Assembly: GCF_007115095.1 (NCBI RefSeq)
Contig: NZ_SULH01000008.1
Span: 1 to 64,000, forward strand
From: Levilactobacillus enshiensis
Lineage (GTDB): Bacteria; Bacillota; Bacilli; Lactobacillales; Lactobacillaceae
DNA length: 64,000 bases
Direction: 5' to 3'
Of this stretch, positions 26,084-36,300 are shown piece by piece; position 1 is the stretch's first letter, and each line of letters starts with the position of its first letter. A program made the translations under genes and the position numbers. The notes beneath the pieces were generated by a model. The model was not told the DNA's origin. It ran no database searches and saw nothing but the letters and a program-made list of their open reading frames with translations.

Positions 26084-26992
26084 TTAATTAACCGTAAACA
26101 TTTTTAGTGGTTTATATTGCTTTTTTTCTGGCACCCACTGGTAAAGGCACTTAGTCCGGCCCTGGTAGGTCAACGCGACGACTGGCGCCGTACTGGCCAT
26201 TTCCTCTGGCGTTAGGAAAACACCATTTTTGACCAGCCCCCACAGCTTATCGGAGAGGGCGACATGGGGGTAATCTTGCAGGGCATAATCGATGGGCCGT
26301 AGAATCGTACTCAGGTCATCCGCAGCCATCGCGGCCTCAACTTGCGCCAAGGTCACCGTCTGGGCCAACGTAAAGCCGCCACTCTTATGACGCGTTAAAG
26401 AAGCCATGACAGCTGGTACACCTAACTGACGGCCTAAATCAACGGCAAGTGTCCGGACATACGTCCCCTTGGAGCACGCCACTTCAAATGCCACCGTTTG
26501 CGTCCCAGCTGCAGCGTCAAACGTCCCCGCATCTGTCAACGAAAAGTGCTCCACGGTAATGGTCCTGGTTGGCCGTTCAACGGTCTCACCAGCTCTGGCA
26601 TACTCATACAACTTACGACCATTCACCTTGACCGCCGAGTACATCGGTGGTGTTTGTTGAATCGTCCCAGTCAATTTGGTCGTGGCTGCAGTCAACTGTG
26701 CCAACGTGAACGGCTGCGTCAGTGGTTGTCGATCAATCACGTCACCGTCAAGATCTTCCGTAGTCGTGGCTAACCCTAGCGTGACGGTTCCCCGGTACAT
26801 CTTTCCGGATCCCATCAGATAAGGCACAACCTTCGTTGCTGAACCGATACAGATCGGCAAAACGCCATCGACGCTAGGATCTAACGTCCCACTATGACCG
26901 ACTTTCTTCGTGTGTAAAATGTGACGCAGCTTAGCAACGCAGTCAAAACTGGTCAAGCCACGTTCTTTGTACAGGGGAATAATCCCGTCCAT
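26084..26992 (-). CDS. truB: tRNA pseudouridine-55 synthase TruB
   Basis: This 302-residue enzyme makes pseudouridine 55 in the T loop of tRNAs. The catalytic aspartate is in GHSGTLDPSVDGVLP (about 34-48), with MYSAVKVNGRKLYEYAR and the C-terminal PUA-like part following. Start chosen at the ATG at 26992, preceded by GGAGG; an in-frame ATG at 27025 would add 11 residues without a good SD. ribF follows after 22 bases. Confidence 0.95.
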   Translation of the reverse strand: MDGIIPLYKERGLTSFDCVAKLRHILHTKKVGHSGTLDPSVDGVLPICIGSATKVVPYLMGSGKMYRGTVTLGLATTTEDLDGDVIDRQPLTQPFTLAQLTAATTKLTGTIQQTPPMYSAVKVNGRKLYEYARAGETVERPTRTITVEHFSLTDAGTFDAAAGTQTVAFEVACSKGTYVRTLAVDLGRQLGVPAVMASLTRHKSGGFTLAQTVTLAQVEAAMAADDLSTILRPIDYALQDYPHVALSDKLWGLVKNGVFLTPEEMASTAPVVALTYQGRTKCLYQWVPEKKQYKPLKMFTVN

Positions 26993-27282
26993 GATGGTGC
27001 CTCCGCTTCTTATCTTCTTAATCATTCGTTTAGGTCATCTGCCACACTTGAACTGACAGCTAAAATACGATCATGTGCATTGCTAAAAAAACCGTACACG
27101 GCGTAACATTTAGTTTACCACAATTTCCTATTTCCTCGCTACTTTGGCCATTCTTCCCGCCACATTCCGCCCCAGATTTGGCAACGGGTTAATCTTCGAC
27201 GAGTGATCCCCAGGGGTTATCGGCTGGTGATTGACAACTCTCCTGAAAACTGCGACGACCACCAACTTCCAAATTTTGGTTC
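26993..27282. other. Intergenic region between truB and the rbfA terminator
   Basis: About 290 bases with no convincing gene. TAAACT (minus strand, near 27112) could be a -10 box for truB-ribF, but no good -35 was found. Nothing else was recognised. Confidence 0.4.
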
Positions 27283-27319
27283 AAAAAAGGCATTGATCAT
27301 CACCGACCAATGCCTTTTA
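27283..27319 (-). terminator. Terminator of the rimP-infB-rbfA operon
   Basis: AAAAGGCATTGGTC ... GATCAATGCCTTTTTT hairpin just downstream of rbfA on the minus strand. Confidence 0.75.
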
Positions 27320-27329
27320 ACGACCGCAA

Positions 27330-27680
27330 TTACTCGCGGTGATGAAGTTCATTTAAGAGTTCATCGATATGACTCCCATAACGGACTGACGAATCCTGTT
27401 CGAAAGTCAGTTCTGGTGTCTTATAGATGCTTAAGCGTGAGCCCAATTCAGAGCGAATCAAACCAGTGGCCTTATTGAGTCCCTGTTGGGTCTTCTCAGC
27501 AGAAGACGCCTTGTCTGATAAAATGCTGTAGTAAATTGTGGCTTGCTGCAAGTCACCAGTGACTTCCACACCAGTAACGGTGACACCCTCGACCCGCGGA
27601 TCGCGGACACGCTTTAGTAAAATATCCGTAACTTCCCGTTGGATCTCTTGTTCCAACCGGCCAACTCGATATTGTGCCAT
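27330..27680 (-). CDS. rbfA: Ribosome-binding factor A
   Basis: This 116-residue single KH-like protein assists late maturation of the 30S subunit and 16S rRNA 5' end processing. It starts YRVGRLEQEIQREV and carries the family's RDPR-VEGVTVTGVEVT strand region. Last gene of the nusA-infB operon, 21 bases after infB. Normal length. Confidence 0.95.
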   Translation of the reverse strand: MAQYRVGRLEQEIQREVTDILLKRVRDPRVEGVTVTGVEVTGDLQQATIYYSILSDKASSAEKTQQGLNKATGLIRSELGSRLSIYKTPELTFEQDSSVRYGSHIDELLNELHHRE

Positions 27681-27701
27681 AGACGTTTTGCCTCCGAATC
27701 T

Positions 27702-30122
27702 TTATTTAACGGGAACTTCCTTCATCACGTAGGCTTCGATAACGTCGTCTACCTTGATGTCGTTGTAGTTCTCGATAGTCAATCCTAGTTCATAACCCAT
27801 CTTAACTTGCTTGACGTCGTCCTTGAAACGCTTCAGACTGCCCAGCTTACCTTCGTAGATGACAACGCCATCACGAATCAAGCGAACGTCACTATCTGAC
27901 GTCACGTAGCCTTCGGTAACCATCCCACCGACGATTGTACCGACTTTAGAAGCATGGAAAATATCCTTAACTTCAATTTCACCGATAACTTCTTCTTCGT
28001 AGGTTGGTTCCAGCATCCCCTTCATCGCCGTCTCGATTTCATCGATGGCGTTGTAGATGACGTTGTGCAAGCGAATGTCGACCTTGTCGCCATCGGCTTG
28101 TGCCCGGGCCTGTGGTGTTGGCCGAACGTTGAACCCAATGATGATGGCGTCTGAGGCTTCAGCCAGAGTAACGTCACTTTCATTGATAGCCCCAACGGCG
28201 GAGTGAATAATGTTGACCCGAACACCGGAAACATCGATCTTCTTCAAACTACCAGCTAAGGCTTCAACGGAACCTTGAACGTCAGCCTTGATGATGACGT
28301 CAACTTCCTTCATTTCGCCTTCCTTAAGGGAATCGAAGAGGTTGTCCAACGTCACATGGCTGGTGTTACCACGTTCCTTGACCAAGGCTTCCTTGGCCCG
28401 TTCTTCACCAGCTGCCCGGGCCGTCTTTTCGTCATCAAAGACGACAAACCGGTCGCCGGCTTCTGGCACATCATTTAACCCGGTGATTTCAACTGGCGTA
28501 GAAGGTACGGCATCTTTGATCCGCCGACCACGTTCGTTGACCATCGTCCGGACACGACCAAAGGTATTCCCAACCACGATTGGGTCCCCAACGTGCAGGG
28601 TTCCTTGTTGAACCAATAAGGTTGCAACGGAACCTTGGCCTTGATCCAAACGTGCTTCGATCACACTACCAGCACCATTTTGAACAGGGTTAGCCTTCAA
28701 TTCAAGCACTTCGGATTGAAGTAAGATCATGTCGAGCAATTCGTCGATGTTCTTCCCAAACTTCGCAGAAATTTCAACGAAGATGGTGTCGCCACCCCAG
28801 TCTTCAGGAATCAATTCGTATTCCGTCAGTTGTTCCATGACGTGGTTCGGGTTAGCACCCGGCTTATCGATCTTGTTCACGGCAACGATGATTGGTGTCC
28901 CCGCAGCCTTCGCATGGTGAATGGCTTCGATGGTTTGTGGCATGACACCATCATCGGCAGCCACGACCAGCACGGTGATGTCGGTAATTTCGGCACCACG
29001 CGCCCGCATTTCGGTAAAGGCCGCATGTCCTGGCGTATCCAAGAAGGTAATTAGCTTGTCATTGTAGTGGACTTGGTAAGCCCCAATGGCCTGTGTGATC
29101 CCACCGGCTTCACCCTCAGTAATGTGAGAATGACGCAAATGATCCAGCAACGTCGTCTTCCCATGGTCAACGTGACCCATGATCGTAACGACAGGTGCCC
29201 GTGATACTTGGTGATCCTTGTTAGCCATTTCGGCGTCAAAGAACTTGTCGATATCACTAACGTCGACTTCAACCTTTTCTTGTGCTTCGATACCATAGTC
29301 GTCCGCTAAGACTTCAATCGTATCCTTGTCCAAGGATTGGTTTTGGTTGACCATGACACCCAACATGAAGAGTTTCTTCACAATTTCAGCTGAAGAACGG
29401 TGTAAGATCTTTGCCAAGTCTTGCGCGTTCATGCCATCCGTATAGACTAAGACTTCTGGTAAAGCCTTGTTCTTACGTTCTGGTGCGCCCTTGTGTTGGT
29501 TCGTATCTTTAATCCGTTGATTCTTCTTATAACGGTTATTATTATTGTTTCGGCGACGGTTATTGCGGTTGTTCCGGTTATTCCGGCCCCCGCGACTGTT
29601 GCTGCTATTGCTACTCCGCCGACCATTACTATTATTTGTATTATTATTCAAGCTTCCACCAAATCTGCCGGTACCGGTATTGTGTTGTTCACTGTGATTA
29701 CTGCCGGTCTGGCCATTATTTTTATTGTTGTTCCGTTGTTGATTATTGTTCCCACTAGCATTTCGGTTACCACTGGCCGCACCATTATTACTGTTGTTAC
29801 TGTGCGGCCGGCTATTGGCTGGCTTCCCCTGATGACTGTTGCCGCCATTAGCAGTTGCCTTATGGGTCGTCTGGTTCCCCGTCCCGTTGCTGTGGTTAGC
29901 CGGCCGAGCAGCCTGCATTTTCACGGGTTGTTTGGCCGAGGATGTTGCTTTAGAGGTTGACTGCTTTGGTTGAAAAGCAGCCCGTAACTGACGTTCTTCG
30001 TTCTCGCCGAGCGTTGACATATGGTTTTTCACCGGAAAGCCTTTTTCTTCGGCCTTCGCGATGATCTGTTTACTGGAGACATTAATTTCTTTGGCGAGTT
30101 CATAAATTCGCTTTTTCCCCAT
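27702..30122 (-). CDS. infB: Translation initiation factor IF-2
   Basis: This GTPase of about 806 residues brings fMet-tRNA to the 30S subunit. It has an N-terminal IF2-N helix domain ([18 protein letters not shown]), then a very long Asn/Gly/Arg-rich low-complexity stretch (about residues 75-215), a second IF2-N domain, and the G domain ([23 protein letters not shown]), followed by domains II-IV. Start chosen at the ATG at 30122 with AAGGAGAG before it. The Asn-rich linker is typical of lactobacilli and not a mobile repeat. Confidence 0.97.
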   Translation of the reverse strand: MGKKRIYELAKEINVSSKQIIAKAEEKGFPVKNHMSTLGENEERQLRAAFQPKQSTSKATSSAKQPVKMQAARPANHSNGTGNQTTHKATANGGNSHQGKPANSRPHSNNSNNGAASGNRNASGNNNQQRNNNKNNGQTGSNHSEQHNTGTGRFGGSLNNNTNNSNGRRSSNSSNSRGGRNNRNNRNNRRRNNNNNRYKKNQRIKDTNQHKGAPERKNKALPEVLVYTDGMNAQDLAKILHRSSAEIVKKLFMLGVMVNQNQSLDKDTIEVLADDYGIEAQEKVEVDVSDIDKFFDAEMANKDHQVSRAPVVTIMGHVDHGKTTLLDHLRHSHITEGEAGGITQAIGAYQVHYNDKLITFLDTPGHAAFTEMRARGAEITDITVLVVAADDGVMPQTIEAIHHAKAAGTPIIVAVNKIDKPGANPNHVMEQLTEYELIPEDWGGDTIFVEISAKFGKNIDELLDMILLQSEVLELKANPVQNGAGSVIEARLDQGQGSVATLLVQQGTLHVGDPIVVGNTFGRVRTMVNERGRRIKDAVPSTPVEITGLNDVPEAGDRFVVFDDEKTARAAGEERAKEALVKERGNTSHVTLDNLFDSLKEGEMKEVDVIIKADVQGSVEALAGSLKKIDVSGVRVNIIHSAVGAINESDVTLAEASDAIIIGFNVRPTPQARAQADGDKVDIRLHNVIYNAIDEIETAMKGMLEPTYEEEVIGEIEVKDIFHASKVGTIVGGMVTEGYVTSDSDVRLIRDGVVIYEGKLGSLKRFKDDVKQVKMGYELGLTIENYNDIKVDDVIEAYVMKEVPVK

Positions 30123-30169
30123 ATCTTCACTCTCCTTCATATTCTACCGATCACGAGAACGTCAGGTGG

Positions 30170-30472
30170 CTACTCTAATAGTTGGTGTAACTTCCGGACA
30201 AATCCCGGATCAGTAATGGCAATGACCGTGCGCGCCGACCCGATGGCCGTGCTCAACTGGTCTTTGGTAAACGATTCATTCAATGGGACATCGTAGCTCG
30301 TTGTTTTGTCACGAAACTGTTTTTGACTTGTCTTACCAGCATCACTGGCCATTAACACAAGTTTCGCAGAACCGTCACGCACAGCAGCTAAGACAAAGGA
30401 TTCGCCGGTGACCAGCTTACCTGCTCGCCGAACCAACCCCAACAATTGTAAAGCGCGCTCAGAATTAGTCAT
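30170..30472 (-). CDS. ylxQ: YlxQ, L7Ae-type RNA-binding protein
   Basis: This 100-residue L7Ae/L30e-fold protein (LGLVRRAGKLVTGE at 10-23, LVLMASDAG near 40) is found in the nusA-infB operon of Firmicutes and is thought to bind kink-turn RNA. Start at the ATG at 30472, overlapping the ylxR end by 8 bases. The open frame extends further upstream into ylxR, but that start is less likely. Confidence 0.9.
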   Translation of the reverse strand: MTNSERALQLLGLVRRAGKLVTGESFVLAAVRDGSAKLVLMASDAGKTSQKQFRDKTTSYDVPLNESFTKDQLSTAIGSARTVIAITDPGFVRKLHQLLE

Positions 30473-30761
30473 TGTTAAATAATTCCCGCCGTGCTTGCTG
30501 ATGGTCAACGTACGCAATGAGATCATCGTAGAATTGATCATCGATTTTAACGCCAAAGGTATGGTCGAAAGTCCGTTCCTGCTTAGCTTTCTTAGCGATG
30601 GCCACATCTAAACTGATGTAGGCGCCACGGCCAGACTGCTTGCCGGTCGGATCGATACTAACCTCTTGTTCTTGGTTCCGGACAATGCGGACCAATTGCT
30701 TCTTGGGCGCCATTTCCCCGGTCACAATATCCTTGCGCATGGGGACTTTCCGTTGTTTCAT
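30465..30761 (-). CDS. ylxR: YlxR, RNA-binding protein of the nusA operon
   Basis: This 98-residue DUF448/YlxR protein has the family signature (RKVPMRKDIVTGEM, then VRIVRN, GKQSGRGAYI). YlxR-type proteins are reported to modulate RNase P (name RnpM) and other RNA processes. It lies between nusA (26 bases) and ylxQ (overlapping), the standard order. Confidence 0.93.
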   Translation of the reverse strand: MKQRKVPMRKDIVTGEMAPKKQLVRIVRNQEQEVSIDPTGKQSGRGAYISLDVAIAKKAKQERTFDHTFGVKIDDQFYDDLIAYVDHQQARRELFNND

Positions 30762-30787
30762 GGACCCAAACCTCCTTAAGGTGGACG

Positions 30788-32059
30788 TTATTCGGCCGTT
30801 TGGTCGTCAGCGTCGCTGGTAGTTTCACTCGTTGGTTCTGCGGCATCCGTCTCAGGTGCGTCATCGGCTTCAGGTGCATCATCAGTGGCGACTGAATCTG
30901 CAGCCGTAGCTGGCGTCACCGTAGCTTCTGCATCAGCCGTCTCAACGTCGTCAGTGGCGACATCTTCGTTATCAGGAGCTACGTCTGCTGACGCGTCATT
31001 TTCCTGATCAGCTTCCATTATAGCAGATGCTTCGGATTCTGATTTAATATCAATCTTATAACCGGTTAACTTAGCGGCTAAACGGGCATTTTGGCCCCGC
31101 TTACCGATAGCCAGGGACAATTGATAGTCAGGAACGACGACTTCACAAGCACGTTCGTTATTGGGATCAAAGATAACATCTAAGACTTCGGCAGGATTCA
31201 AAGCGTTCGCAATAAACTTCGCTTCGTCTTCAGTCCATTCAACGATATCCATGTTTTCGCCACCAAGTTCATTCACGATGGTTTGAACCCGTTGACCACG
31301 GGGACCAACACTCGTTCCCACTGGGTCGATATCAGGATTATTTGAACGAACAGCCACCTTGGCCCGGTCACCAGCTTCACGCGCGATCGCCATGATTTCC
31401 ACGGTCCCGTCGTAAATTTCTGGAACTTCTTGTTCAAACAAACGCTTCAACAAGTCGGCGTGCGTCCGGCTAACGAAGACTTGTGGGCCCTTCGTTGCGT
31501 TTTCAACACGGGTCACGTAAACCTTGATTCGGTCATGAATCCGGTACGTTTCGTTAGGCATTTGATCCTGACGCCCCATCACGGCTTCGACCTTACCTAA
31601 ACTCACGTAAACGAAACGAGAATCTTGGCGTTCAACCTCACCAGTAACGATTTCATTTTCGTATTGGCTGTATTGGTTGTAAATGATGTTTCGTTCAGCT
31701 TCTCGAACCCGTTGCAAAATGACTTGTTTAGCCGTCTGTGCAGCGATACGACCAAAGTTCTTTGGCGTTACTTCAAACTTAATGTCATCGCCCAGTTCAT
31801 AACCCTTGTTGATCGTCAGGGCTTCATCTAAGCTAACTTCCAAGCGTGAATCGTAGACTTGGTCAACGACCTTCTTCACAGCAAAAACGTGAATGTCACC
31901 CTTCCGTTGATCAAAGTTGACTTCAACGTTTTGGGCTTGATCGTAGTTTCGCTTGTACGCTGAAACTAAAGCGGCTTCCAGGGCATCGATCACGATTTGT
32001 TTGTCGATTCCCTTTTCCGTTTCGAGGACGTCTAAGGCCCCCAATAATTCTTTACTCAT
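30788..32059 (-). CDS. nusA: Transcription termination/antitermination factor NusA
   Basis: This 423-residue RNA polymerase-associated factor has an N-terminal polymerase-binding domain, S1 domain (VTGEVERQDSRFVYVSLG), KH1 and KH2 domains (SVGPRGQRVQTIV, IGKRGQNARLAAKLTGYKIDI). It then carries an acidic, Ala/Thr-rich tail of about 80 residues instead of extra repeats. The tail lacks recognisable motifs. Second gene of the rimP operon, 23 bases after rimP. Confidence 0.97.
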   Translation of the reverse strand: MSKELLGALDVLETEKGIDKQIVIDALEAALVSAYKRNYDQAQNVEVNFDQRKGDIHVFAVKKVVDQVYDSRLEVSLDEALTINKGYELGDDIKFEVTPKNFGRIAAQTAKQVILQRVREAERNIIYNQYSQYENEIVTGEVERQDSRFVYVSLGKVEAVMGRQDQMPNETYRIHDRIKVYVTRVENATKGPQVFVSRTHADLLKRLFEQEVPEIYDGTVEIMAIAREAGDRAKVAVRSNNPDIDPVGTSVGPRGQRVQTIVNELGGENMDIVEWTEDEAKFIANALNPAEVLDVIFDPNNERACEVVVPDYQLSLAIGKRGQNARLAAKLTGYKIDIKSESEASAIMEADQENDASADVAPDNEDVATDDVETADAEATVTPATAADSVATDDAPEADDAPETDAAEPTSETTSDADDQTAE

Positions 32060-32082
32060 GGTGTGCTACGCTCCTTATTTAG

Positions 32083-32556
32083 TTAGAACTTGATAGCTAA
32101 ACGGGCTTGCGCAATGGCATCGCGAGGAATCGTCAGGGTCTTAATGCGCCCCTTCAAATTAACCTTGAGATCCATGCTATCATCCGTCAACGTTACTAAC
32201 GTTCCTTCATAAACCTTGCTTTGGCCGATCTTTTGATACAGCGAAACGTGAATGTAATCACCCACGGCTCGTTCAAAATCTTCCGGCTTCTTTAACGGTC
32301 GTTCAGCTCCCGGTGAAGATACCTCCAAGAAGTACGCTTGAGGAATAGGATCTGGATCAAGCGAGTCCATTTTTTCGGACACCTCATCACTGACCATCGC
32401 GCATTCTTCAATGTTGATACCACCAGGCTTATCAATGTAGAGCCGCAGGTACCAGCTCTTACCTTCCTTGACAAATTCAACGTCAACTAATTCAAACTGA
32501 TGCTGCGCCACGATTGGCTGAGCTAGGTCTGTTACGGTCTCGACGACAGTACTCAA
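32083..32556 (-). CDS. rimP: Ribosome maturation factor RimP
   Basis: This 157-residue protein is needed for 30S subunit maturation. Start chosen at the TTG at 32556, which sits behind AGGAGGCGG; a longer reading from 32610 would include the ribosome binding site in the coding part. Residues show the RimP fold ([26 protein letters not shown], then [12 protein letters not shown]). First gene of the nusA-infB operon; its leader contains a terminator-like hairpin. Confidence 0.93.
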   Translation of the reverse strand: MSTVVETVTDLAQPIVAQHQFELVDVEFVKEGKSWYLRLYIDKPGGINIEECAMVSDEVSEKMDSLDPDPIPQAYFLEVSSPGAERPLKKPEDFERAVGDYIHVSLYQKIGQSKVYEGTLVTLTDDSMDLKVNLKGRIKTLTIPRDAIAQARLAIKF

Positions 32557-32584
32557 AAAATTCCGCCTCCTACATTTTTCCATT

Positions 32585-32612
32585 AAAAAGAGTGAGCATT
32601 GACTGCTCACTC
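32585..32612 (-). terminator. Terminator-like hairpin in the rimP leader, candidate attenuator
   Basis: GAGTGAGCA/TGCTCACTC (32612-32604 with 32598-32590) is a 9-base stem followed by TTTTTA on the minus strand. It lies downstream of the rimP promoter and about 30 bases before the TTG start, so transcripts must read through it. Confidence 0.65.
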
Positions 32613-32642
32613 ATTTAAAAAACGAGTTTAACTACAAACACT

Positions 32643-32671
32643 AGAATACACCAGTTCTCCGGCGATTGCAA
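32643..32671 (-). promoter_or_regulatory. rimP-nusA-infB promoter
   Basis: Reading leftward, TTGCAA (32671-32666) and TATTCT (32648-32643) are 17 bases apart. Transcription would begin about 30 bases before the hairpin at 32585-32612. Confidence 0.6.
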
Positions 32672-32686
32672 CCATTGCGCCACCTG

Positions 32687-32959
32687 CTATTCACACGTCA
32701 GCAGGAGCAAAATGAATCCGGCTGCCGTAATAAACTCAAACACCAGAAAGTTCAACCGCGTCGTTGCCATCGCCCGTAAACTGATAGCCTTGATAACCGT
32801 CAGTACAAATGCTGCCAGGAAGTAAGCCACAACCAACGCCAAGAATGGGGTCGCAGCCACGGTTGCCAGAGTGCCGAACAGAATATATCCCAAACCAATC
32901 AAACAATAACCTGCTAGAAAAATCCACCCATCTGGTAAGCCTACAAATCGCCGTAACAT
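32687..32959 (-). CDS. Small membrane protein, 90 aa
   Basis: A hydrophobic protein with probably three membrane helices, of unknown function: LPDGWIFLAGYCLIGLG, then two further segments (ATPFLALVVAYFLAAFVL and NFLVFEFITAAGFILLLL). Start chosen at the internal ATG at 32959, because TATACT (a -10 box, near 33016) overlaps the longer GTG start at 33013. The internal start lacks a strong SD, so the start is uncertain. It lies between polC and the rimP operon. Confidence 0.5.
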   Translation of the reverse strand: MLRRFVGLPDGWIFLAGYCLIGLGYILFGTLATVAATPFLALVVAYFLAAFVLTVIKAISLRAMATTRLNFLVFEFITAAGFILLLLTCE

Positions 32960-33015
32960 GGTGAACACCCGCTTTCGGTAAAGTTTATTAATGGTTCTAT
33001 TATTCCTCACCACTA

Positions 33016-33198
33016 GTATAACATGAAACAGTCGTTTTGTAAGCGGTTACAACTGGTTAATCATACGAGTTTAGCTAGCTCATTTACAGCAATATCGGTT
33101 AAAAGTCGACTGCCCTACGGCTACTAGAGGTGCCGCTTTTATAGCAGTCACTGTTACGTCCGCGACAACCGCCAATTTTTTCCAAAACACGATAAAAA
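33016..33198. other. Intergenic region between polC terminator and small membrane protein gene
   Basis: About 180 bases with no gene seen, but with a possible promoter (TTACAA, 16-17 bases, TATACT) next to 33016 for the leftward small membrane protein. Confidence 0.4.
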
Positions 33199-33239
33199 AC
33201 TGCCGCTGCTATCCAATAGAAACAGATAACAGTGGCAGT
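33194..33239 (-). terminator. polC terminator
   Basis: Stem 33239-33225 with 33213-33199 (one wobble, one mismatch), followed on the minus strand by TTTTTTATC. It comes after the repeat copy and the polC stop codon. Confidence 0.7.
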
Positions 33240-33248
33240 CTTAGGTCG

Positions 33249-33324
33249 TTAACTAAAGGTTGAAAGCTCCAAAGTACGGTTCATGCCTGTTCTACCAACA
33301 ACAGTAGCCCTAAAAGTAGGCAAC
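33249..33324. repeat. Dispersed intergenic repeat, copy 1
   Basis: This 76-base stretch aligns without gaps to 47511-47586 with about three quarters of positions identical. It sits between the polC stop codon and the polC terminator. Shared blocks include TTAACTAAA, GTTGAAAG, CCTGTTCTA and CCTAAAA. Confidence 0.6.
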
Positions 33325-33341
33325 TTGGTAGCCTGGCCGGC

Positions 33342-36300
33342 TTACATCATGTCATCAAACAAGCTCAACTGGTTTTCATCTGGTAACCCAGTTAGAACCC
33401 CATTTTCTGTCATGAAGTCGATAATCGTCTTGGAAACTTTGCCCCGTTTAGCCAAGTCTTCTTTCGAAATAAAGGGGCGGTCGTTTCTGGCAGCCACGAT
33501 TTGCTTAGCGACGTTCAACCCCAGCCCTGGTGCGGCTTGGAACGGTGCAATTAGTGTATCGCCATCAATGATCCAATCGGCCGCATCGGAGCGGTTCAAA
33601 TCGATCATCTTGAACTTGAAGCCACGTTCGAGCATTTCGTTGGCCAGTTCCAGTACCGTCAACAAGTTTTTGTCCTTGGTCGACGCATCCATTCCTTGGT
33701 CATTAATTGCCTTCATCGCTGCCTTCACAGCCGTTTTCCCTTGTGACATGGCCACAACATCGAAGTCGTCAGCCCGGACGGAAAAGTAAGCGGCGTAGTA
33801 AATGATTGGGAAGTAAACCTTAAAGTAAGCCACCCGTAACGCCATCAAGACATAAGCGGCGGCATGGGCCCGCGGGAACATGTACTTGATCTTTAGACAA
33901 GAATCAATGTACCAGTCCGGACAGTCCGTTTGTTTCATCTTCTCTTGCCACTCGTCAGGAATCCCGCGACCCTTCCGCACGTGTTCCATTACTTGGAAGG
34001 AGGTTTCGGAATCCAGACCGAAGTTGATCAAGTCGGTCATGATGTTATCCCGACAACCAATCACGTTAGCAATGGTTGCGGTTCCTGCCTTGATTAACTC
34101 TTCAGCGTTGCCTAACCACACATCCGTCCCGTGGGACAGACCAGAGATTTGGAGCAACTGCGAGTAATTCTTGGGGTGGGTTTCTTCCAGCATTCCCCGG
34201 ACAAAGCGCGTCCCAAATTCCGGCACACCCAAGGTCCCTGTCTTAGACTGGATCTGTTCTGGTGTGACACCCAGCGAATCCGTACCGGAGAACAGGGCCA
34301 TCACACCTGGGTCGTCCATTGGAATCGTCTGCGGATCGACCCCGGACAAATCTTGCAAAGTCCGAATCATGGTCGGGTCATCATGTCCCAGAATATCGAT
34401 TTTCAAAATATTATCATGGATCGAATGGAAATCAAAGTGGGTCGTTTGCCAGGCAGCGGTCTGATCATCGGCCGGATACTGGATTGGTGTAAAGTCATAG
34501 ATCTCCATGTAATCTGGCACAACGATGATCCCCGCGGGGTGTTGACCCGTGGTCCGTTTAACCCCGGTGGCCCCCTTCGCCAGGCGATCAATCTCAGCGC
34601 CCCGGAAAGTCTGTTCCGTATCGCGCTCGTAAGCCTTCACGTACCCATAGGCAGTCTTATCAGCGACTGTCCCAATCGTCCCAGCTCGGTAAACATTCTT
34701 CTCACCGAACAAAACTTTGGTATAGTTATGCGCGATGGGTTGGTAGTCTCCAGAGAAGTTCAAATCGATATCAGGAACCTTGTTTCCTTTGAATCCTAAG
34801 AACGTTTCGAACGGAATGTTGTGCCCATCGCCAATCATCAGCGTGCCACACTTTGGACAGTTCTTTTCGGGTAAATCGTATCCCGAACTGTACTCCCCTT
34901 TGGTGTAGAAGTGCGAGTACTGGCAGTTAGGACAGCGGTAGTGTGGCGGCAAGGGATTAACCTCGGTAATTCCGGTAAATGTCGCCACAACACTGGATCC
35001 AACGGACCCCCGTGACCCAACCAAATACCCATCCTTATTGGACTTGGCTACTAACCGTTGGGCAATCAAATAAATCACGGAGAACCCGTTACCAATGATC
35101 GACTTCAATTCTCGGTCAACTCGATGCTGGACCAATTCTGGTAGTGGATCGCCATACCATGCATGGGCGGTATCCATGGTCCGTTGCCGAATTTCGTCTT
35201 CGGCACCCTCCATTCGAGGCGTATACAGCTTATCCTTCAAAGGATGGACTTCGTCGATATCATTGGCAATCTTCTGCGTGTTCGTCACGACGATTTCTTT
35301 GGCCACGTCTTCGCCCAAATAGGCAAAGTCCGCCAACATTTCGTCGGTCGTCAAAAAGTGCACATCTGGCAATTCTTGCCGGTTCAACGGGTTAGCCCCA
35401 CCCTGCGAATGAATCAGAATTTTTCGATAAATGTAGTCCTCGGGATTCAGGTAGTGCACATCCCCCGTTGCTACAACTGGTTTGTTCAAGTCATGGCCCA
35501 GCTTGACCATATTGCCAACGATTTCTTTCAGGTTTGCCTCATCGGCAATTAAACCGGAGTCAATCAGAGGTTGATAAGCCGCTTTAGGTTGCACTTCGAG
35601 ATAATCGTAGTACTTCGCCTTAGCAGCCGCTTCGACTTGCCCCTTTTGCATCATCGCCGTGAAGACTTCACCCGAAGAACAAGCGGAACCAACGATGATT
35701 CCCTCACGATAGTGGTCGAGCACGCTCCGTGGTACTCGTGGCACCCGGTAGTAATAATCCACGTTGGAAGCAGAAACCAGCTTGAACATATTCTTCAGAC
35801 CCGCCTGCGTCTTCGCAATTAGAATGGCATGACTCGGTCGCGCATGTTTATAGGCATCGTTATCAGTCATGTGATCGTTCAACTGATCATGGTACTGGAT
35901 ATCGTAACGGTCCTCAGCATCCTTCAAGAACAGATAGTTCAAGTGACCGGTCGATTCCGCATCATAGACCGCCCGGTGATGATGTTCCAGGCTCACGTGG
36001 AATCGCTTGGCCAACGTGTTTAACCGGTAACTCTTTAGTGTGGGGTACAAGAACCGCGCCAGCGTTAAGGTGTCGATAATTGGATTACTGATTTCCGACA
36101 TGCCGTGCCGTTGATAACCCGTATTCATGAACCCAACGTCAAACGTCACGTTATGCCCAACGATAATGGCATCGCCACAGAATTCCCGGAAAAGTTTGAA
36201 AACCTCTTCTTCCGACTTCGACCCGGCAACCATGTCATCGGTGATACTCGTCAAATTCGTGGTCTGCTCGGATAGTGGGAACCCCGGATCGATGAACTCT

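Noticed and set aside
29500-29850. Apparent repeat or array in the infB region
   Set aside because: It is the Asn/Gly/Arg-rich linker codons of IF-2, with irregular spacing, not a CRISPR or tandem repeat.
32557-32610. Longer rimP reading from an upstream in-frame ATG
   Set aside because: It would place the AGGAGG ribosome binding site inside the coding sequence; the TTG start fits better.
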